Assembly (NCBI GenBank): GCA_963277665.1
Contig: OY728122.1
Coordinates: 2,122,032,024-2,122,096,023, forward strand
DNA length: 64,000 bases
Source of the DNA: Viscum album
Taxonomy: Eukaryota > Streptophyta > Magnoliopsida > Santalales > Viscaceae
Reading direction: 5' to 3'
This document shows, in pieces, positions 1 to 12,896 of the stretch. Below the pieces are notes generated by a model. That model worked only from the letters and a program-made list of their open reading frames with translations, ran no database searches and was not told where the DNA came from. Position 1 is the stretch's first letter. Every line of letters starts with the position of its first letter. A program made the translations under genes and the position numbers.

Positions 1-1690
1 TATTGGGTTTCAAAATGGAGATAATTAATTGTGAAACCGGTACAAAATTAATTTCCTAATTGATTTGGAGTTCTTTTGAAAGGGTAAGTGAAATCTATGG
101 AAAATGGTTTCTTGCATGTGACTGGTGATCTTTGGATCAAAGTGAATTGTGTAATCAATGACATACTTATGTTATTACGATTCATGTAATGTGTAAGTGA
201 GAGTTATGATTTATGATACATGGAAAATATATTTTTAGAACAAAGTGAGTCTTAGGAATCAATGTGGGTGAACTAGAACTAGTTCACTAGTTTATTCAGA
301 AGGGATGAAGCCCCGAATCTACAAATTTGATTTAAGGAAAAATAATAACTTGAAATTTTATATTATCGGAGACCACTAGAGAATGGGATGGGTTCTCATC
401 TATAGGATCATATATGGGAAAGTTTTTGGTGATGGCATATGAAATGGATACAACTAGAACATGGGAGATGTTCCCCTCTAGTGGCACATGCATGAGTACG
501 TTGTTGGTTTTGTGTGGAGGAAATTGTTGAACTAGGCATGAGGTTTAAAGGGGCATACTTGTGCTAGTTAACTTAAGGTATTTCCCATCATTATCTTCTA
601 TGAAATTATGCTTTTATGATATGGTGATAACCGTTGATATATGGTGAAGCTTTTGTACATTGTGGTTTCAAAGAATGTTTCTTTGAAAAATGGTTTTCAT
701 TAAAATTGATTTCTTGAAAATGTTTTGCTTGAAATGTTCCATGAAAATTATTCTTAATCTGATTAAAAAATTGCACTTGCTGATTTATATACCAATGTTA
801 TTTCAGGTAATCTTACCATTGTGTGGCATCCTACTAGGTTTTTCATTACACAATATATACACTATTTTTTGCATGAATAATTTTTTATGTATATATTGGG
901 TAAATGAACAATGTTCTATGGTGGTGACGGTTGATATGGTAACTAGTGTACCACTTCTTACATGTTTCGGTGGTGGTGTCATTAGTGTGATGTCCCTCTT
1001 GGTACATGGAGGGTTTAAGGATGTTTTAGTTGTTAAATTTCCTTCATTGTACTCTTAATATTGGTAAAATTGGTAAAACAATGGATATAAAAATTATTTT
1101 ATCTTGTTTGATTATGATTAATAGTTACGTTATGTTTTATTATATTGGGTTGTTTATTGTTATATTCAATGGTGAAATCATTTCCAATGTGTATTGCTGA
1201 TACACAAAAATAGTTTCTTACCCATGATGATCAGGATTTCTCTAAGGGTCATACCACATGCTTAGTAACTTGTTGTTTTGATGTATCCCTATCTTGGTGT
1301 GTGAAAAATGGAATTAGAGGAAGTTACTAACTTATTTTGGGTTATGAAAACTTGGAGAGTCTAAATATACCAGAGCTAGGATTGTAGGTTTTTGAGTTTT
1401 TAGTTTTGAGTGGGAGAATGGACATCAAAATTCAGGACAGATCATGAGTCACCATGGGATGTTGGGGTATTTAGTTTGAATTCTCGTCTATGTGATATTT
1501 ATACGTTGTAGACTATATATGTACAATAAGGGAGGGTGGATAGGTTTGGTTTGGTTTTTTTATTATTTTATACATTGTTTTTCTTGATTTATCGAAGTGT
1601 TTGGAAATTTTAGTTATTAATGTAAAATATCACAAAACTATATTGATGGTTGTATTGATGTTTTTATGGTCAATTCTTGTTTTACTAACA
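1..1690 (+). repeat. 5' LTR (3' part) of the host Ty3/gypsy element
   Basis: The first 1.2 kb or more can be aligned by eye with 27464-28700, for example the stretch around the palindromic GAACTAGTTC at about 270-290 against 27723-27745, and the GTGTACCACTTCTT-type end near 950. Because the matching copy lies downstream of the integrase, the two are read as the 5' and 3' LTRs of one element. The window begins inside the LTR. Its 3' boundary is not sharp; I place it just before the first Gag-like codons near 1700, and no clean primer-binding site is recognisable. Short open frames inside it (such as 690-1058) look like chance openings. Confidence 0.7.
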
Positions 1691-1699
1691 TTCAACTCT

Positions 1700-2562
1700 A
1701 GATACCTCCTGTGAAGCTGGTAGAGGATCCCATAGAGGGTTTTACCTCCTCAATTGATCAAATACTAATGGAATTTAGGGTTTGGGTTGTCCAGGAATTG
1801 GGCTTGGAGTGGGCATCAGTCCAGCATTGGATAGAGAAGCCTTACTAGGTCCCAAAAAGGGAAATTCTCAATAGTTCCTCAAGAACAAGCCTCTTTCATT
1901 CTAGGGTGTCCTGAAACCATATGATGTAGAGGAAAATCGTGAGTAGATGGATGAGATGTTAGGGTTTCTTTATAATCCTATTGTTCATAGGGTGATGTGT
2001 GCTTCATTTATGATAGAATGTACTAGTCGGAAGTTGTGGGACTCTGTGGTGAAAGATAGTAAGCATAAGCAGATGGGTTTGAATGATATCATGGGAATAT
2101 TCAAAAATTACTATTTTGTTGAGATTTTAGCATTCACCAAGTCCCATGAGTATTTGGATCTTCTATAGGGGACAATAGTCCTTTATGGAATATTCTCACC
2201 ACTTTGTAGGGTTGGATTATTTCACACTAGATATATTTTATAAGGATAATTTGAACACTCAAATGCTTCAGATGGGATCACGACTAGAAATATGATCCCA
2301 GGACTTTTTATTCATGATAAAATCTATCCCGAGGTATTTGATCATGCCATGATGGTAGATGTTGATTGTAGAGGTAATTATGGTTTCTATAGAGTAGTTA
2401 TATTAGGGGTAAGAGGAATTTCATCTGTGAATAGGATGAATCTGGTCGAACAGGAAATGTGGGGTGCTGTTAGTTCAGGCTATTCTTCCAAACTATGATC
2501 ATATGTGGCATCGGGTACTGGTCCAATGGTGTTCCGTCTGTGGGGAATGGATAAGAACATGT
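1700..2562 (+). pseudogene. gag: Gag remnant of the host gypsy element
   Basis: The clearest part is 1947-2168, where CASFMIECTSRKLWDSVVKD resembles the Ty3/gypsy Gag capsid pattern (alanine/phenylalanine-rich helix, then LW-W, then a lysine-rich turn) followed by IMGIFKNYYFVE, the usual F-x-x-x-YF segment. Further on, at about 2530-2562, CSVCGEWIRTC keeps three cysteines of the first zinc knuckle typical of this clade but has lost its histidine. Gag would coat the element RNA and form the virus-like particle. There are several stops and frame changes, so no protein can be made. The frame assignments are by eye. Confidence 0.6.
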
Positions 2563-2914
2563 GATATATCTGTTCATCCCCAACCAGACCGTTCCATTAG
2601 TATATAATATATGGGGTTGTCACAACATTCATTCAAAGTGGCACACCCCAATAAAAGTGGTACAGGATTTGTATCCTTCAAATGGATGTATTTCTGGTAA
2701 GAACTATCTTGGATCGTGGGTAATTAGTTTATAACTACTGGATGTAGGGATGTATCTTCCTAGAGGAATATTCAATTCATGGAATTGTCTCATGTTAGTG
2801 GGAGTCATTAGGGTCTGGAACATATGAGGTATATTTTTACCATGGAACGAGCACTAACAAAATTTGATGCAGGGCCTGTAACAATTTGAGGAACTTTTCT
2901 TATCGCAACATCAT

Positions 2915-3140
2915 TATCTATTATTCTATTAGATACTAGTGGCTATATTTATTTTATTTCATCCCAACATATGGATGTGTTAACATTTTCAACATATCAT
3001 ATTCCATGTTTAATGGATTTCATTAATCCTCTAAGTAAGAAGTGAGAGAGTGGTTTTCAGTGTCCATATTGCATGATCAACATGCCATGGGTCTAGATGG
3101 AATGGGATTTTATGGTTTTATAAATGAAACTCTTTGACTT
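2915..3140 (+). pseudogene. Aspartic protease remnant (gypsy pol)
   Basis: The stretch ILLDTSGYIYFISSQ lies where the pepsin-type retroelement protease is expected. The family motif is D-T/S-G-A followed by a hydrophobic run and F-I-S; here the triad reads DTSG, an insertion or substitution at the catalytic loop. About 100 bases later HDQHAMGLDGMGFYG can be read as the decayed partner of the family's downstream LGMDWL motif. The enzyme would have cut the Gag-Pol polyprotein. It is broken by stops and is best treated as a fossil. Confidence 0.5.
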
Positions 3141-3399
3141 GATTCTTAGTATTTATTGGATTGTGTGTTTCTAGGAACATATCTATTGGTATCCTCGTCG
3201 AGTGAGTTTCATGGAACCTGATGGAAGTACGTAGGTTTTTAATGGAGAATGAGATACCCGATCTAGACATCATGTACCTCCTCCTCTAGAGTTGGGAATT
3301 TTTTTTCAGATATCTTCACTCACATTGGAGGAAGATAACAGTGATCCTAAGGGTATATTTTGACGGATGAGTTCCTAGAGGTATTTCTATAGGATATCA

Positions 3400-3836
3400 C
3401 AGGATTTTTCCTTATAATGGGATGTAGAGTTAACTATAGATTTGTTACCAAAAAGAAAAACAATATATCTTCCATCATATTTTATTGACCCCAACAGAGT
3501 TGGGGGAATTAAATTTATAACTAGATGATTTGGATTTAAAAGGAATTATTTTCCTAAGAGTCTCACTATGGTCTTCCATAGTTCTATTTTTGAAAAAGGA
3601 TAAATGATCTCTCTGGTTGTGTATTGATTATTAGACGCGAAATGAGGTGATGATCAAGATTAATTATCAATTTCTTGATGTAGATGACCTATTTGATCAC
3701 CATAAGGGGGAGATGTGGTTCTCTAAGATTGATATGTGTTTCAGTTATCACCCGGTTAGAGTCATGGAGGCAGATGTTTAGAAAATAGCTTTCAAAAGTA
3801 GTCAAATCCATTTTTAGTATTTGTTCATGAGTTTCA
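3400..3836 (+). pseudogene. Reverse transcriptase, N-terminal part (interrupted)
   Basis: In the + strand frames one reads, in order, a decayed linker VFLxDITGFFL, then SLWLCIDYxTRNEVMIKINYQF, then DVDDLFDHHKGEMWFSKIDM, then YHPVRVMEADVxKIAFKSSQ, ending in YLFMSF. These correspond to the Ty3/gypsy RT segments around LCIDYRxLN, DDLFD, FSKIDLRSGYHQ and the E-x-D-x-x-KTAF motif. The reading stops at the insertion at 3837 and resumes at 23828 with RLTKSPLVF, the expected next segment (FGLTNAPATF in the family). This gives an unusually clear pre-insertion reading frame. Internal TAG/TAA stops show it was also decaying by point mutation. Confidence 0.85.
3832..3836. repeat. Left target-site duplication (TTTCA) of the 20-kb insertion
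   Basis: TTTCA directly precedes TGTAATGCCC, the outer end of the insertion. The other side, 23828-23832, reads TTTTA. They differ by one C/T change. Joining the flanks across one copy restores the RT order MSF-RLTK, which supports the exact junction. Confidence 0.8.
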
Positions 3837-6716
3837 TGTAATGCCCGGAACCCTCTACACCGGAGTCGGTGCATTACTAAATACATTAACATGATTACAA
3901 GGACTAAAATCATGAAAGAATTAGTAGTTTAGTATTCCTGATGAAACTAGATATATACATGTAACTCATATTGCATTGGGAAAGATAAAAAATACAACAC
4001 ATATCAAAAACTAAAAGACTTCATCCATGAGAACTCAATAAATTGACTCCACTTCACAACCTGTTGAAGGTAAAAAAAATTAAAGGGGTGAGATCAAATG
4101 CTTAGTAAGGGTTAAAAATTTTGGAAGCATGAATCACTAATAACTGAATCATAAATAATTAGGCATAGTAAATATGGCATGGTGAATAAATAAAAAACAT
4201 GTTCCTTTAATAAACCGAGAATGAAACTACTTCCATAGGTTTTGTTATAGTGAAAACCTCATGGATAGTAGTAACTGAAAATGACTAAAGAGGATTACTG
4301 TTAATTAGATTTCATATATCTGGAATATGATACCACAATACCATCGAAATAGTTTATGTCTGTGGGTAGAAACCCGTCTATTTTTTGGAAATAAAATCGA
4401 AGGGTTTGTCACCAACTGATTTGTCTTATGAGACTGTCAATGCATCAAGGGGCTATAGTGGTCCCCACCTGCTGCTGCATGCCCGAAGTATTATTTATAC
4501 CTAGATTTAATACAATTAAAATATTCCTTCTCAATATCCATATATATTTTAGGATACATATTCATCATAGGATGTTGAAAAAAAATAAAAATACTTTTAA
4601 ATGATACATTTGAAATTTTCTTGAGGAAATAATCCTTAAATATTCCAAAGTGTCCCACACAACCTTGAATCATTCAAATCAAAATTCCATAGAATTTCAT
4701 GAGAATACGAAGACTATCGATATGATATACCAAATGGATGTACATACAGCACAAGAAAGAAATAAGTGGTGAACAAGGCATATATCTCAAAAAGTTAAAC
4801 TGTGAGGAGAAAAATACATTTTCCTCTAGAAAGAAGAGTTATTTTGGTAAATCATTATTATTTTCCATAAATTTGGTTTTAAATTTTATATCTCAGAAAA
4901 TAAAAGGTAAGGACATTGAGATTAAATTTGAGGCATACATTATGTCCTACTGAAGTGAAATAATGTAAAAAGTGATTTTAAAGAAGCTTTTGAATTAAAA
5001 AAAATTAGGGTGGTTTAAGGAATTCATTTAGGTGATTTTAAAGCACAAAGGAATGTTTTCATTCATAAAACCATAAATGATCCAAAAAATAATTTTAATC
5101 CTAAATTTTGTGATTTAAAATATAAAAATGGATTAAAACAGATTATACAGGGAACAACAAAATAGGTATGAATTTTAGAAGATCCCTGAATCAAGATTGC
5201 ATTTCAGAAGAATTATTGTACAATTTTTTTAAAACATGTAACTTCCAACAAAATAAAGAAGGATTTTTATTGTTAAACATATATTGTACATTCTCACAGA
5301 TTTTATGGGGAGTAAATAAGAATAAATAATAATTTCATTGAGGTGAATAGATCATAAGAGCAACCTGAAAGAAAATGGAGGTTCGGGTAGAAAATACTTA
5401 ATACTTTGTAATTAATTAAACCTTATGACCAAAAATTAATAGTCATAAATTGATACATTAAATATCATGAGAGTAAATAGATTCATGATATGAAAAATAA
5501 ATGGGATTTATACAAACACCACACACTAGAAATATTAGTGAATACGGTACATCTCACAAAGATAGAAGTGGGATGAAGAAATCCTTACTAAGAACAGGTC
5601 ATTAGATTGAAGAAAAATCAATGACATAATTATGTGTTACAAAACAAACCCATACAATAAAACTAGATATACCCAATAAAAAATAATAGGTCATTCAAAC
5701 AAATACGGGTAAAATAAAAAACCAATGTCATTGATGTTTAACTTAATGAATAGAAATTGAGTTATGATATCTCTAACCTTATGCTCGATGGTGTTCTTGA
5801 TTGTTCGGAATAACCTGAATAATAAAATTTAGAATCAATAACTAATACATCCAGAAACTAATAAACATACAATGGATATGTTATAAAATTATTAGGTTTA
5901 TTCATGACCTTTTTAATGGGTTTTAAAATATTCAATTTTATTGTTTTGGAAGCATTTTCTCCCTTTGTTTTCATTATCTGATTTCTTGTATTCATGAATG
6001 GAAGTTCATTTGAAATGTGGATGAAAATATAGAATTGGTGATATATATTATTAGTGAAATTGAAGAGATATAAGTGATCTTATAATTATTTTGGGTTATA
6101 TACTTGTGGATGATTCGTTAGTTAAATTTTATTGATAAATGGTTTGATTAACTTTTCTCATTTAGTGCATAATGAACCAGTTTTCTATTATTGTTTTTTA
6201 TTCTGTGTGTGTAAGGATTAAAGAATATTTAATTAGGTGAAATATATATATTAAAATATGGTTCAACCATTAAAATGGCTTCTTGACCAGTCATGAGGAT
6301 TGTAATGCAAATTGAAAACTCGTCTTCCTTGAGAGAGATAATTTTACACACATAAGATGGTGTTTTAATTTATAGTATAAAAGGATGGGAAAAAATAAAT
6401 TATGATGAAATATTACATTAACATAATGAAAATATATCACATGTAAGGTACTGTAATTAACATGGAATTTAGATTAGTGGATCTGAGCAGAGGGCATCAA
6501 AATAATTGAAATTGTAAAAGAAATTGAATGAAAAGAGAATAGAGGTTCACCTCTTGAGTACTCCTTCTAGAGAATCTCCTCAAGGCCTTTGTTTTTGGCC
6601 TTTTGGTGAGACTAGAATACCTTGAGAGTGGTGAGAAGGCTTGGGAAGAGTATTTGGAAGAATTTAGGCATGTCTTAAAGCTTGAGTGGTGTAGGAGGAA
6701 GAGGGGGTGAGGGTGG

Positions 6717-6724
6717 TTTATATA
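6717..6724 (-). promoter_or_regulatory. TATA box of array LTR 1
   Basis: TATATAAA on the minus strand, in the context CCACTATATAAACCACC, at the same place in every copy (12186-12193, 17648-17655, 23117-23124). It is a typical Pol II core promoter and divides U3 from R. Confidence 0.7.
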
Positions 6725-7180
6725 GTGGAGGGGAGAAGAGTTTTCATAATATTATAATAATTAGTTTATTATTTCATCTCAAGATAATCAATAGTGAGTA
6801 TTCCAAGACCTAGAATAGTAATATATGCATGTGATTTCTATATTTGGGTTCATACATCACCCATGATACTAGGAATAGATAATTTAAATTATAATGTATT
6901 TATAGGGTAAATTAATGTTTTTTAATATTCACCAAATATTCATGTATTTATGAAAAATACCAAAAATTCAAACTATCCATTTTTGGATGTGTAGAATCCA
7001 AAAATGAACTCCGTTTTTCTAAAATAATTTTTTAATTATTATTAATTTAATTTTTAAATAAAATCAATGTTAATTAGAAAAATAACAATTTTAAAGGTAT
7101 AATTAGTTTTATCCCAAATTGAAAAATTAATTAAGATCTCATCATTTTATTTCCCTAAGAAAATAAAATAATATTATTTT

Positions 7181-7230
7181 TTACTATTCATATGGGTCAT
7201 ATTACTATTCATAAGGGTATGTTACTATTC
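7181..7230 (-). repeat. TGAATAGTAA direct repeats upstream of the LTR promoter, LTR 1
   Basis: Three spaced copies of TTACTATTCA (TGAATAGTAA on the minus strand) lie about 460-510 bases upstream of the TATA box. The cluster recurs at 12650-12700, 18112-18162 and, decayed, 23580-23630. Similar ACTATTCA/ACTGTTCA repeats are common in U3 of plant gypsy LTRs; a transcription role is an inference. Confidence 0.6.
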
Positions 7231-7428
7231 AACAAAAAATTAGGTTGGTTCTATCAGACTCCAAATGACTTACTGTTCACAGCTCTAGATGACCATTTTT
7301 TGATGTTCAAAACATAGTAGAGGAAAAGTTGTTCTTATTGAATAGTTTATAAAATGTGTTGTTTTGTAGGGAATCAGTGTTTCATTCATTCTAAATTAAA
7401 TCTATTTTTAAATTCTTGGTGTGTTACA

Positions 7429-7441
7429 TTATTCTCTCCAT
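7429..7441 (-). promoter_or_regulatory. Polypurine tract remnant, unit 1
   Basis: The minus strand reads ATGGAGAGAATAA immediately before the LTR start TGTAACACACC. Unit 3 at 18360-18374 has the better kept form GCAAGGAGGGAATAA in the same place. Plus-strand DNA synthesis would start here. Confidence 0.6.
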
Positions 7442-8365
7442 AAAAAAAAAGAGATCCTAGAAATTTGATATTTAACTTTGAATGTTAATTTTTGATACTT
7501 GAGAATTCCCTTATGGGAAACCCACATCAGAAATACAGTTAAAATATCCTCTTAATCAGAGGAAGGATAAATGCATCGATTAATACAAAACAATGAATTC
7601 TAATTAGACAACACGATCATTGAAGAATAATAAAACCATCATGTAGTGACATTAAACTATGAAAACCCCATACAATGATCAACATAAACCATTTTTTAAA
7701 TGGTTAAAAATTGTAAAATATATTTATTCAACAAATTATAATCAAGTTCTCTAAATTTACCTATTGAACTTATAATTAACCATTAATCAACAAGGAGAAG
7801 ATATAAAATTCACATTCCAAACCTGTGAATAGAATCATCATGTATCCTCTTTAAATATCGAAATTCATTGAATTACCATAAAAATATTATTAGAAACATG
7901 CATTCTCCTATATTTCATATGTAAGATACATGTTATTGTATGTATTCCATAAATTTAAAAGTGTTATAAAATACAACGATGATAGCATTGGCCACTTCTT
8001 GACAAGTCAAAAATCAGTTCCAAAGTATCCAGTATATATCTGAATCAATCATTTCATTATCATTATCTCAACATCAGATATATATATTAAGGGTTGTATT
8101 TCCATCAATAATATATATATTTTCAAAAAAAATTAACATTCTTCTTAATCAGTTTTCCTTGGTACTATTCATCAAACGACCATAAATCCTTAATGAAAGA
8201 GTACTGCAATTAAATCCTTATATATCTCATAATTCATATAACTAGTACATTACTGGAAAAATATTGAAATGACATGATTCTTGACTAGGCATATTAATCA
8301 TTCTACTTCATTTTCAGTCACATCATAACTTGATCGTTATCCAAAACTATTATTTATAGTATATT

Positions 8366-8813
8366 CCTTCGACGATTTAGAGATTGATTCTCATAATGTG
8401 CCATATCCTTCCAGTTGAAGAATTATACATTAGAAAAGATTCTCATACCCTTGAAATCCTGAACTTGGTGTCTATTTTCTCCGCACATATAGAAAACTCC
8501 CATTCCCTTCAAGCATTTACCATGGTGATTCATTCCACAATTTTCACATGTGGGAAAAATCTTCTTTCCCTTCATCCTTTATCCCCATATTTATCTTCCA
8601 TCTTTCCGTTCTTTTTCTTCTCTTAAAATCCATAGGACTTATAAACATATTTAAATACCTTGTTACACATGATATTATTTCCTCATTCGATGAGGATACT
8701 TGGGAGACGATATTCCTTTTAAAATATGGCATAAGACAATTAGAGATATGATTCTTCTTACCCTTCGCATCACGTGCATTGGTGAAGGTTTTATTCATTC
8801 GACTAGGTGCCAT
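8366..8813 (-). pseudogene. gag: Gag C-terminal remnant with three zinc-knuckle relics, unit 1
   Basis: The minus strand reads MAPSRMNKTF and then CLMPYFKRNIVSQVSSSNEE, resembling the end of the gypsy Gag domain (L-x-P-x-x-R-x-E-V-x-x-L-x-x-x-x-Y-x-E). After a one-base T insertion near 8555 the other frame reads CENCGMNHHGKC, the C-x2-C-G-x-x-H-x-G-x-C knuckle of chromovirus Gag, then YMCGENRHQVQDF and FFNWKDMAHYENQ, where knuckles two and three have lost most cysteines. The + strand relative at 51.1-51.6 kb has the third knuckle intact (CFICKELGHYANQC), which helps assign this one. The function would be RNA binding and packaging; this copy is dead. Confidence 0.72.
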
Positions 8814-9291
8814 TTCTAATAAATTTACATATTATATATTAGATTATTAAATTATGAACTCTTTATAACTCTAAATATTTTATATCACGTAGCATAAATT
8901 TAGGCAACGTAAATCTTAAAACCATATTCTTTGGTCACTTATAGGGCTTAGATCCTTCATAATGTTGGGTAAATAAAACGTGAATTATCCTAAGAATAAC
9001 CCCTTGGAGTTTCAACCTAAGATTGAAGCAAGGCCCTTTGTTGTGTTCCAGGATATCTCGGGTCAAGCCTGAAACTCCTTGTTGGAGTTTTCACTCCTAG
9101 GTACATTTGTGCCAGAGCCACCTATACTTGTATTTATCTAGACAGGGATGTATTTCTAGAATGATACAAATAGTCTTTTCCTTACCAATATTATAGTATT
9201 TTATTGTTTAATTATCCTCATAGAAGATTTTAGGGCTTTTTCCCCTAACCTAAATTTTCAAAATCTAGATCCCAAAGTTTCTACTAAACTT

Positions 9292-9305
9292 CCCCTGATA
9301 CCAAC
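9292..9305 (-). promoter_or_regulatory. Primer-binding site, unit 1
   Basis: The minus strand reads GTTGGTATCAGGGG directly after the LTR. It matches the plant initiator tRNA-Met complement (TGGTATCAGAGC in the family) except near the 3' end. Confidence 0.8.
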
Positions 9306-12300
9306 TATAATTACCCATCCCCTCTAGACCGTAGCTGGTGCATTACTAAATATGTTAGCATGATTACAAGGAATAAAATCTTGAAGGACCATGTAGTTTA
9401 GTAGTCTTGAAGAAAATAGATACATACATGTAACTCATATTACATTGGGAAAGGTAACAAGATAAAACGCATAACAAAAACTAAAAGACTGCATCCATGA
9501 GAACTCAATAAATGGTATCCTCTTCATAACCTGTGGAAGGTAATCAAATGAAGGGGTGCACCAAAATTCTCAGTTAGGGTAATAAATAGAGTAATATTGA
9601 ATCAATAATTAATTAATCATAAAAAATTAGTCATAGTCAATATTTCATGGTGAATAAATGAAAAACACCTGCCTTTAATAAATTGAGAATGAAGCTACAT
9701 CCATAGGTTTTGTCATAGTGAAAACCTCATGGATAGTAATTACTGAAAATGAATAAATAGAATTCTTATTAATTAGATGTCATGAATTTGTTACATGATA
9801 CCACAAAACCTACAAAACAGTTTAATTCATTGGGTAGAAACCCATATGAATTCTAGAAACAAACTTGAAGGGTTTGTCGCCAACTAATTTGTCTCGTGAG
9901 ACCTGTTAATGCATTGAGGGGATATAGCAGGCCCAACCTTCCACTGCATGTCCGAAGCATTATCTATACGTAGATTTAATACAAGTAAATAATGAATTCT
10001 CAATATCTTTATATATTTGAGGATACGGATTCATCAAAGGATGTTGACCAAAATAAAGATTCTTTTAAATAAGACCATTGAAATATTCTTGAGGAAATAA
10101 TCATTAAGTATTCCTAAGTGTCCCATACCACCATGAAACATTCAAATAATAATCCCTTATAATATCATGAGAATAAATATAATCTCAATATGATATAACA
10201 AATTGATGTACAAACACCAAAATAAAGAAATATGTGGTTAATAAGGCATATATATCAAAATGTAAAAGTGTGAGGAGAAAAATCCATTTTACTTTAGAAA
10301 GAAGAGTAATTTTTGTAAATCATTTTTATTTTCCATAAATCTTGTTTTAAACATGTATACCCCAGAAACTAAAAGGTAATGACATTGACATTACATTTGA
10401 GGCATAAATGATGTCCTGCTATAGTGAAATCATGTAAAAAGAGTTTTTAAAGAAGCTTTAGAATTAAAACATTTTTGGGCATTTTAAGAAACTCATTAAA
10501 GTTATTATAAAGCATAAAGGAATGTTCTCTTTCATAAAAATAGAAATGATACAAAATAAAATTTTCATGTTAAAATCTTTTATTTAAAAATATAAACATG
10601 GTTTAAAACATATTCTAGAGTGAACATCAAAATAGGTACGAATTTTGATGTTCCTTGAATCATGCATGTATTTCAGAAGAATTTTTGAAAGATTATTTTA
10701 AAACATGTAACTTCCAACTAAATAAAGATGGATTATGATCCGTAAAAATATATATGAAATTAAGAAAGAATTTATGAGTAATAAATAAGAATAAATAATA
10801 ATTTTATTGAGGTGAATAGAGAATAAGAGTAATCCAAATGAAAATGAAGGTTCAGGTAAAAAATACTTACTACGTTGTAATCAATTAAACCCTATTTCCC
10901 CATATTAATAGTCATAAAATGATAAATTGAATATCATGAAAATAAATAGATTCATGGTATGAAACAACAATGGTCATTATATATACACTATACACAAGTA
11001 ATAGTAGTGAATACAGAATATCTCACAAAGATGGAATTGGGATGAATAAACCCTTACAAAGAACATATCATTATATTGAGGAAAAATCAATGACATAATT
11101 CTATGTGACAAACAAAATCCCACGAATTTAAAGTGCATATATAGAATAAAATGATCATAGTTAATTCACACATATTATGTAAAATACAAAACTCATGACA
11201 TTGATTTTTAACTCAATGAATGAAAACTGAGTTAAGATATACCCTACCTTATGCGCGAAGGTGTTTTGATTGTTCTTAACGACCTGAATAATAAAATTTA
11301 GCTTCATTAAAAAATAAGTCCATAAACTCATAAACATGTTATTGATATTTTATAACCTTATTTGGTTCATTCATGACCTTTTTGATGGGTTTTATGCGAT
11401 TAAATTTTATTGTTTTTGAAGAATTTTCTCCTTTGGTTTTCATGATCCCTTTACTTGTATTCATGAATGGATGTTTTCTTGAAATGTTGTTGAACATCCG
11501 AGATTGTTAAAATATATTATAAGTTAAATTAATGATATATATATATGGTATTATAATTATTTTGGGTTATATACGTGAGGATGATTCATTAGTTAAAAGT
11601 AATTGATAAATGCTTGGATTAACTTTTACCATTTGGTGCATAATGATCTTGTTTTGTTTTATTATTTTGTATTCTAAGTGTGTAAAGATTATAGAATATT
11701 GAATAAGGTCAAATAAATATATTAATATCTAGTTCAACCATTAAAAAGGTTTCTTGACCAGTCATGAGGATAGTAATGAAAATTGAAAAACCATCTTCCT
11801 TGAGAGTGATAATTTAACAAATCGCAGATGGTGTTTGCATTTATAGTATAAAAGGAAGGAAAAAATTTATTATGTTGAAATATTCCATTAGAATAATGAA
11901 AATGAAGATCATGTAAGGTACTATAATTAACATGGAATTTTGATTAGGGGAGGTGAGGAGAGGGCATCAATATAATGGAACTTGTAAATGAAATTGAAAG
12001 AAAAGAGAAGAGAGGTTCACCTCTTGAGTAATCCTCCTTGAGAATCTCCTTCAGCCCTTCGTTTTTGGCCTTTTGGTGAGACCAGAAGGCCTTGGAAGTG
12101 GGGAGTGGTCTGGGAAAGAGTACTTGGATGAATTTAGGCATGTATTGAAGCATGAGTTGTGTGGGAGGAAGAGGGTTGAGGGTGGTTTATATAGTGGAGG
12201 GAGAAGAGTTTTCATAATATTATAATCATCAATTTATTATTTCATATCAAGAAAATCAGTAGTGAGTATTCTATGACCTATAATAGTAACATATGCATGC

Positions 12301-12896
12301 GAGTTCTAGATTTGGGTTCATACATCCCTCATGATACTAGGAATTGTGAATTTAAATTTTAATGTATTTATATGCTTAATTAATGTATTTAAATATTCCC
12401 CAAATATTCAATTATTTCCAAAAGATACAAAAAATTCACCCGAACCATTTTTTGATGTGTAGAATCAAAAAATGAAATATGTTTTTCTAAAATAATTTTC
12501 TAAATATTATTAATTTAATTTTTAAATAAAATCATAGTTAATTCAAAAAATAACAATGTTAAAGGTATAATTAGTTTTATCTCACATTGAAAAATTAATT
12601 AAGATCTCATGATCGTATTTCCTTAAGAAAATAAAATATTATTATTTTTTACTATTCATATGGGTCATATTACTATTCATAAGGGTATGTTACTATTCAA
12701 CCAAAAAGCATGTTGGTTCTATCAGACTCCAAATAAATTACTATTCACAACTCTAGATAACAATTTTATGAAGTTCAAAACATATTAGAAGAAATGATGT
12801 GCTTAGTGACTAGATTATAAAATGTGTTGTTTTTTAGGTACTCAGTGTTTCATTCATTCTAAATTAAATCAATTTTTATATTCTTGGTGTGTTACA
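9306..12896 (-). repeat. Array LTR 2
   Basis: The end sequences match LTR 1 (GTGTGTTACA at 12887-12896; TATAATTACCC at 9306, where LTR 1 has TGTAATGCCC). The TATA box is at 12186-12193 and the dyad GTCTCGTGAGAC at 9891-9902 has one mismatch. The promoter-proximal open frame at 11944-12153 occurs in the same place in LTR 3 (17303-17602), which reflects shared sequence and not evidence of a gene. Confidence 0.88.
12186..12193 (-). promoter_or_regulatory. TATA box of array LTR 2
   Basis: TATATAAA on the minus strand in the same context as in LTR 1. Confidence 0.7.

Larger units (their letters stand above)
3837..7428 (-). repeat. Array LTR 1
   Basis: On the minus strand it runs from TGTAACACACC (7428) to GGGCATTACA (3837). 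It is the only copy whose U5 end keeps the canonical CA terminus, because it borders the host element instead of a primer-binding site. It carries the TATA box at 6717-6724, TACTATTCA repeats at 7181-7230 and a degraded dyad at 4423-4434. The small open frames inside (for example 4738-4953) have no recognisable product. Confidence 0.88.
7429..9305 (-). mobile_element. Array internal segment 1
   Basis: It contains, in minus-strand order, the primer site (9292-9305), a conserved leader block (about 9000-9170), a Gag C-terminal remnant (8366-8813), about 900 bases of AT-rich non-coding sequence and a polypurine-like tract (7429-7441). There is no pol sequence. About 1.88 kb is roughly half the length of its own LTR. 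Confidence 0.85.

Noticed and set aside
690..1058. Open frame of 122 codons as a host gene
   Set aside because: It lies wholly inside the host gypsy LTR, is broken in the other LTR copy near 28.2 kb, and has only low-complexity hydrophobic content.
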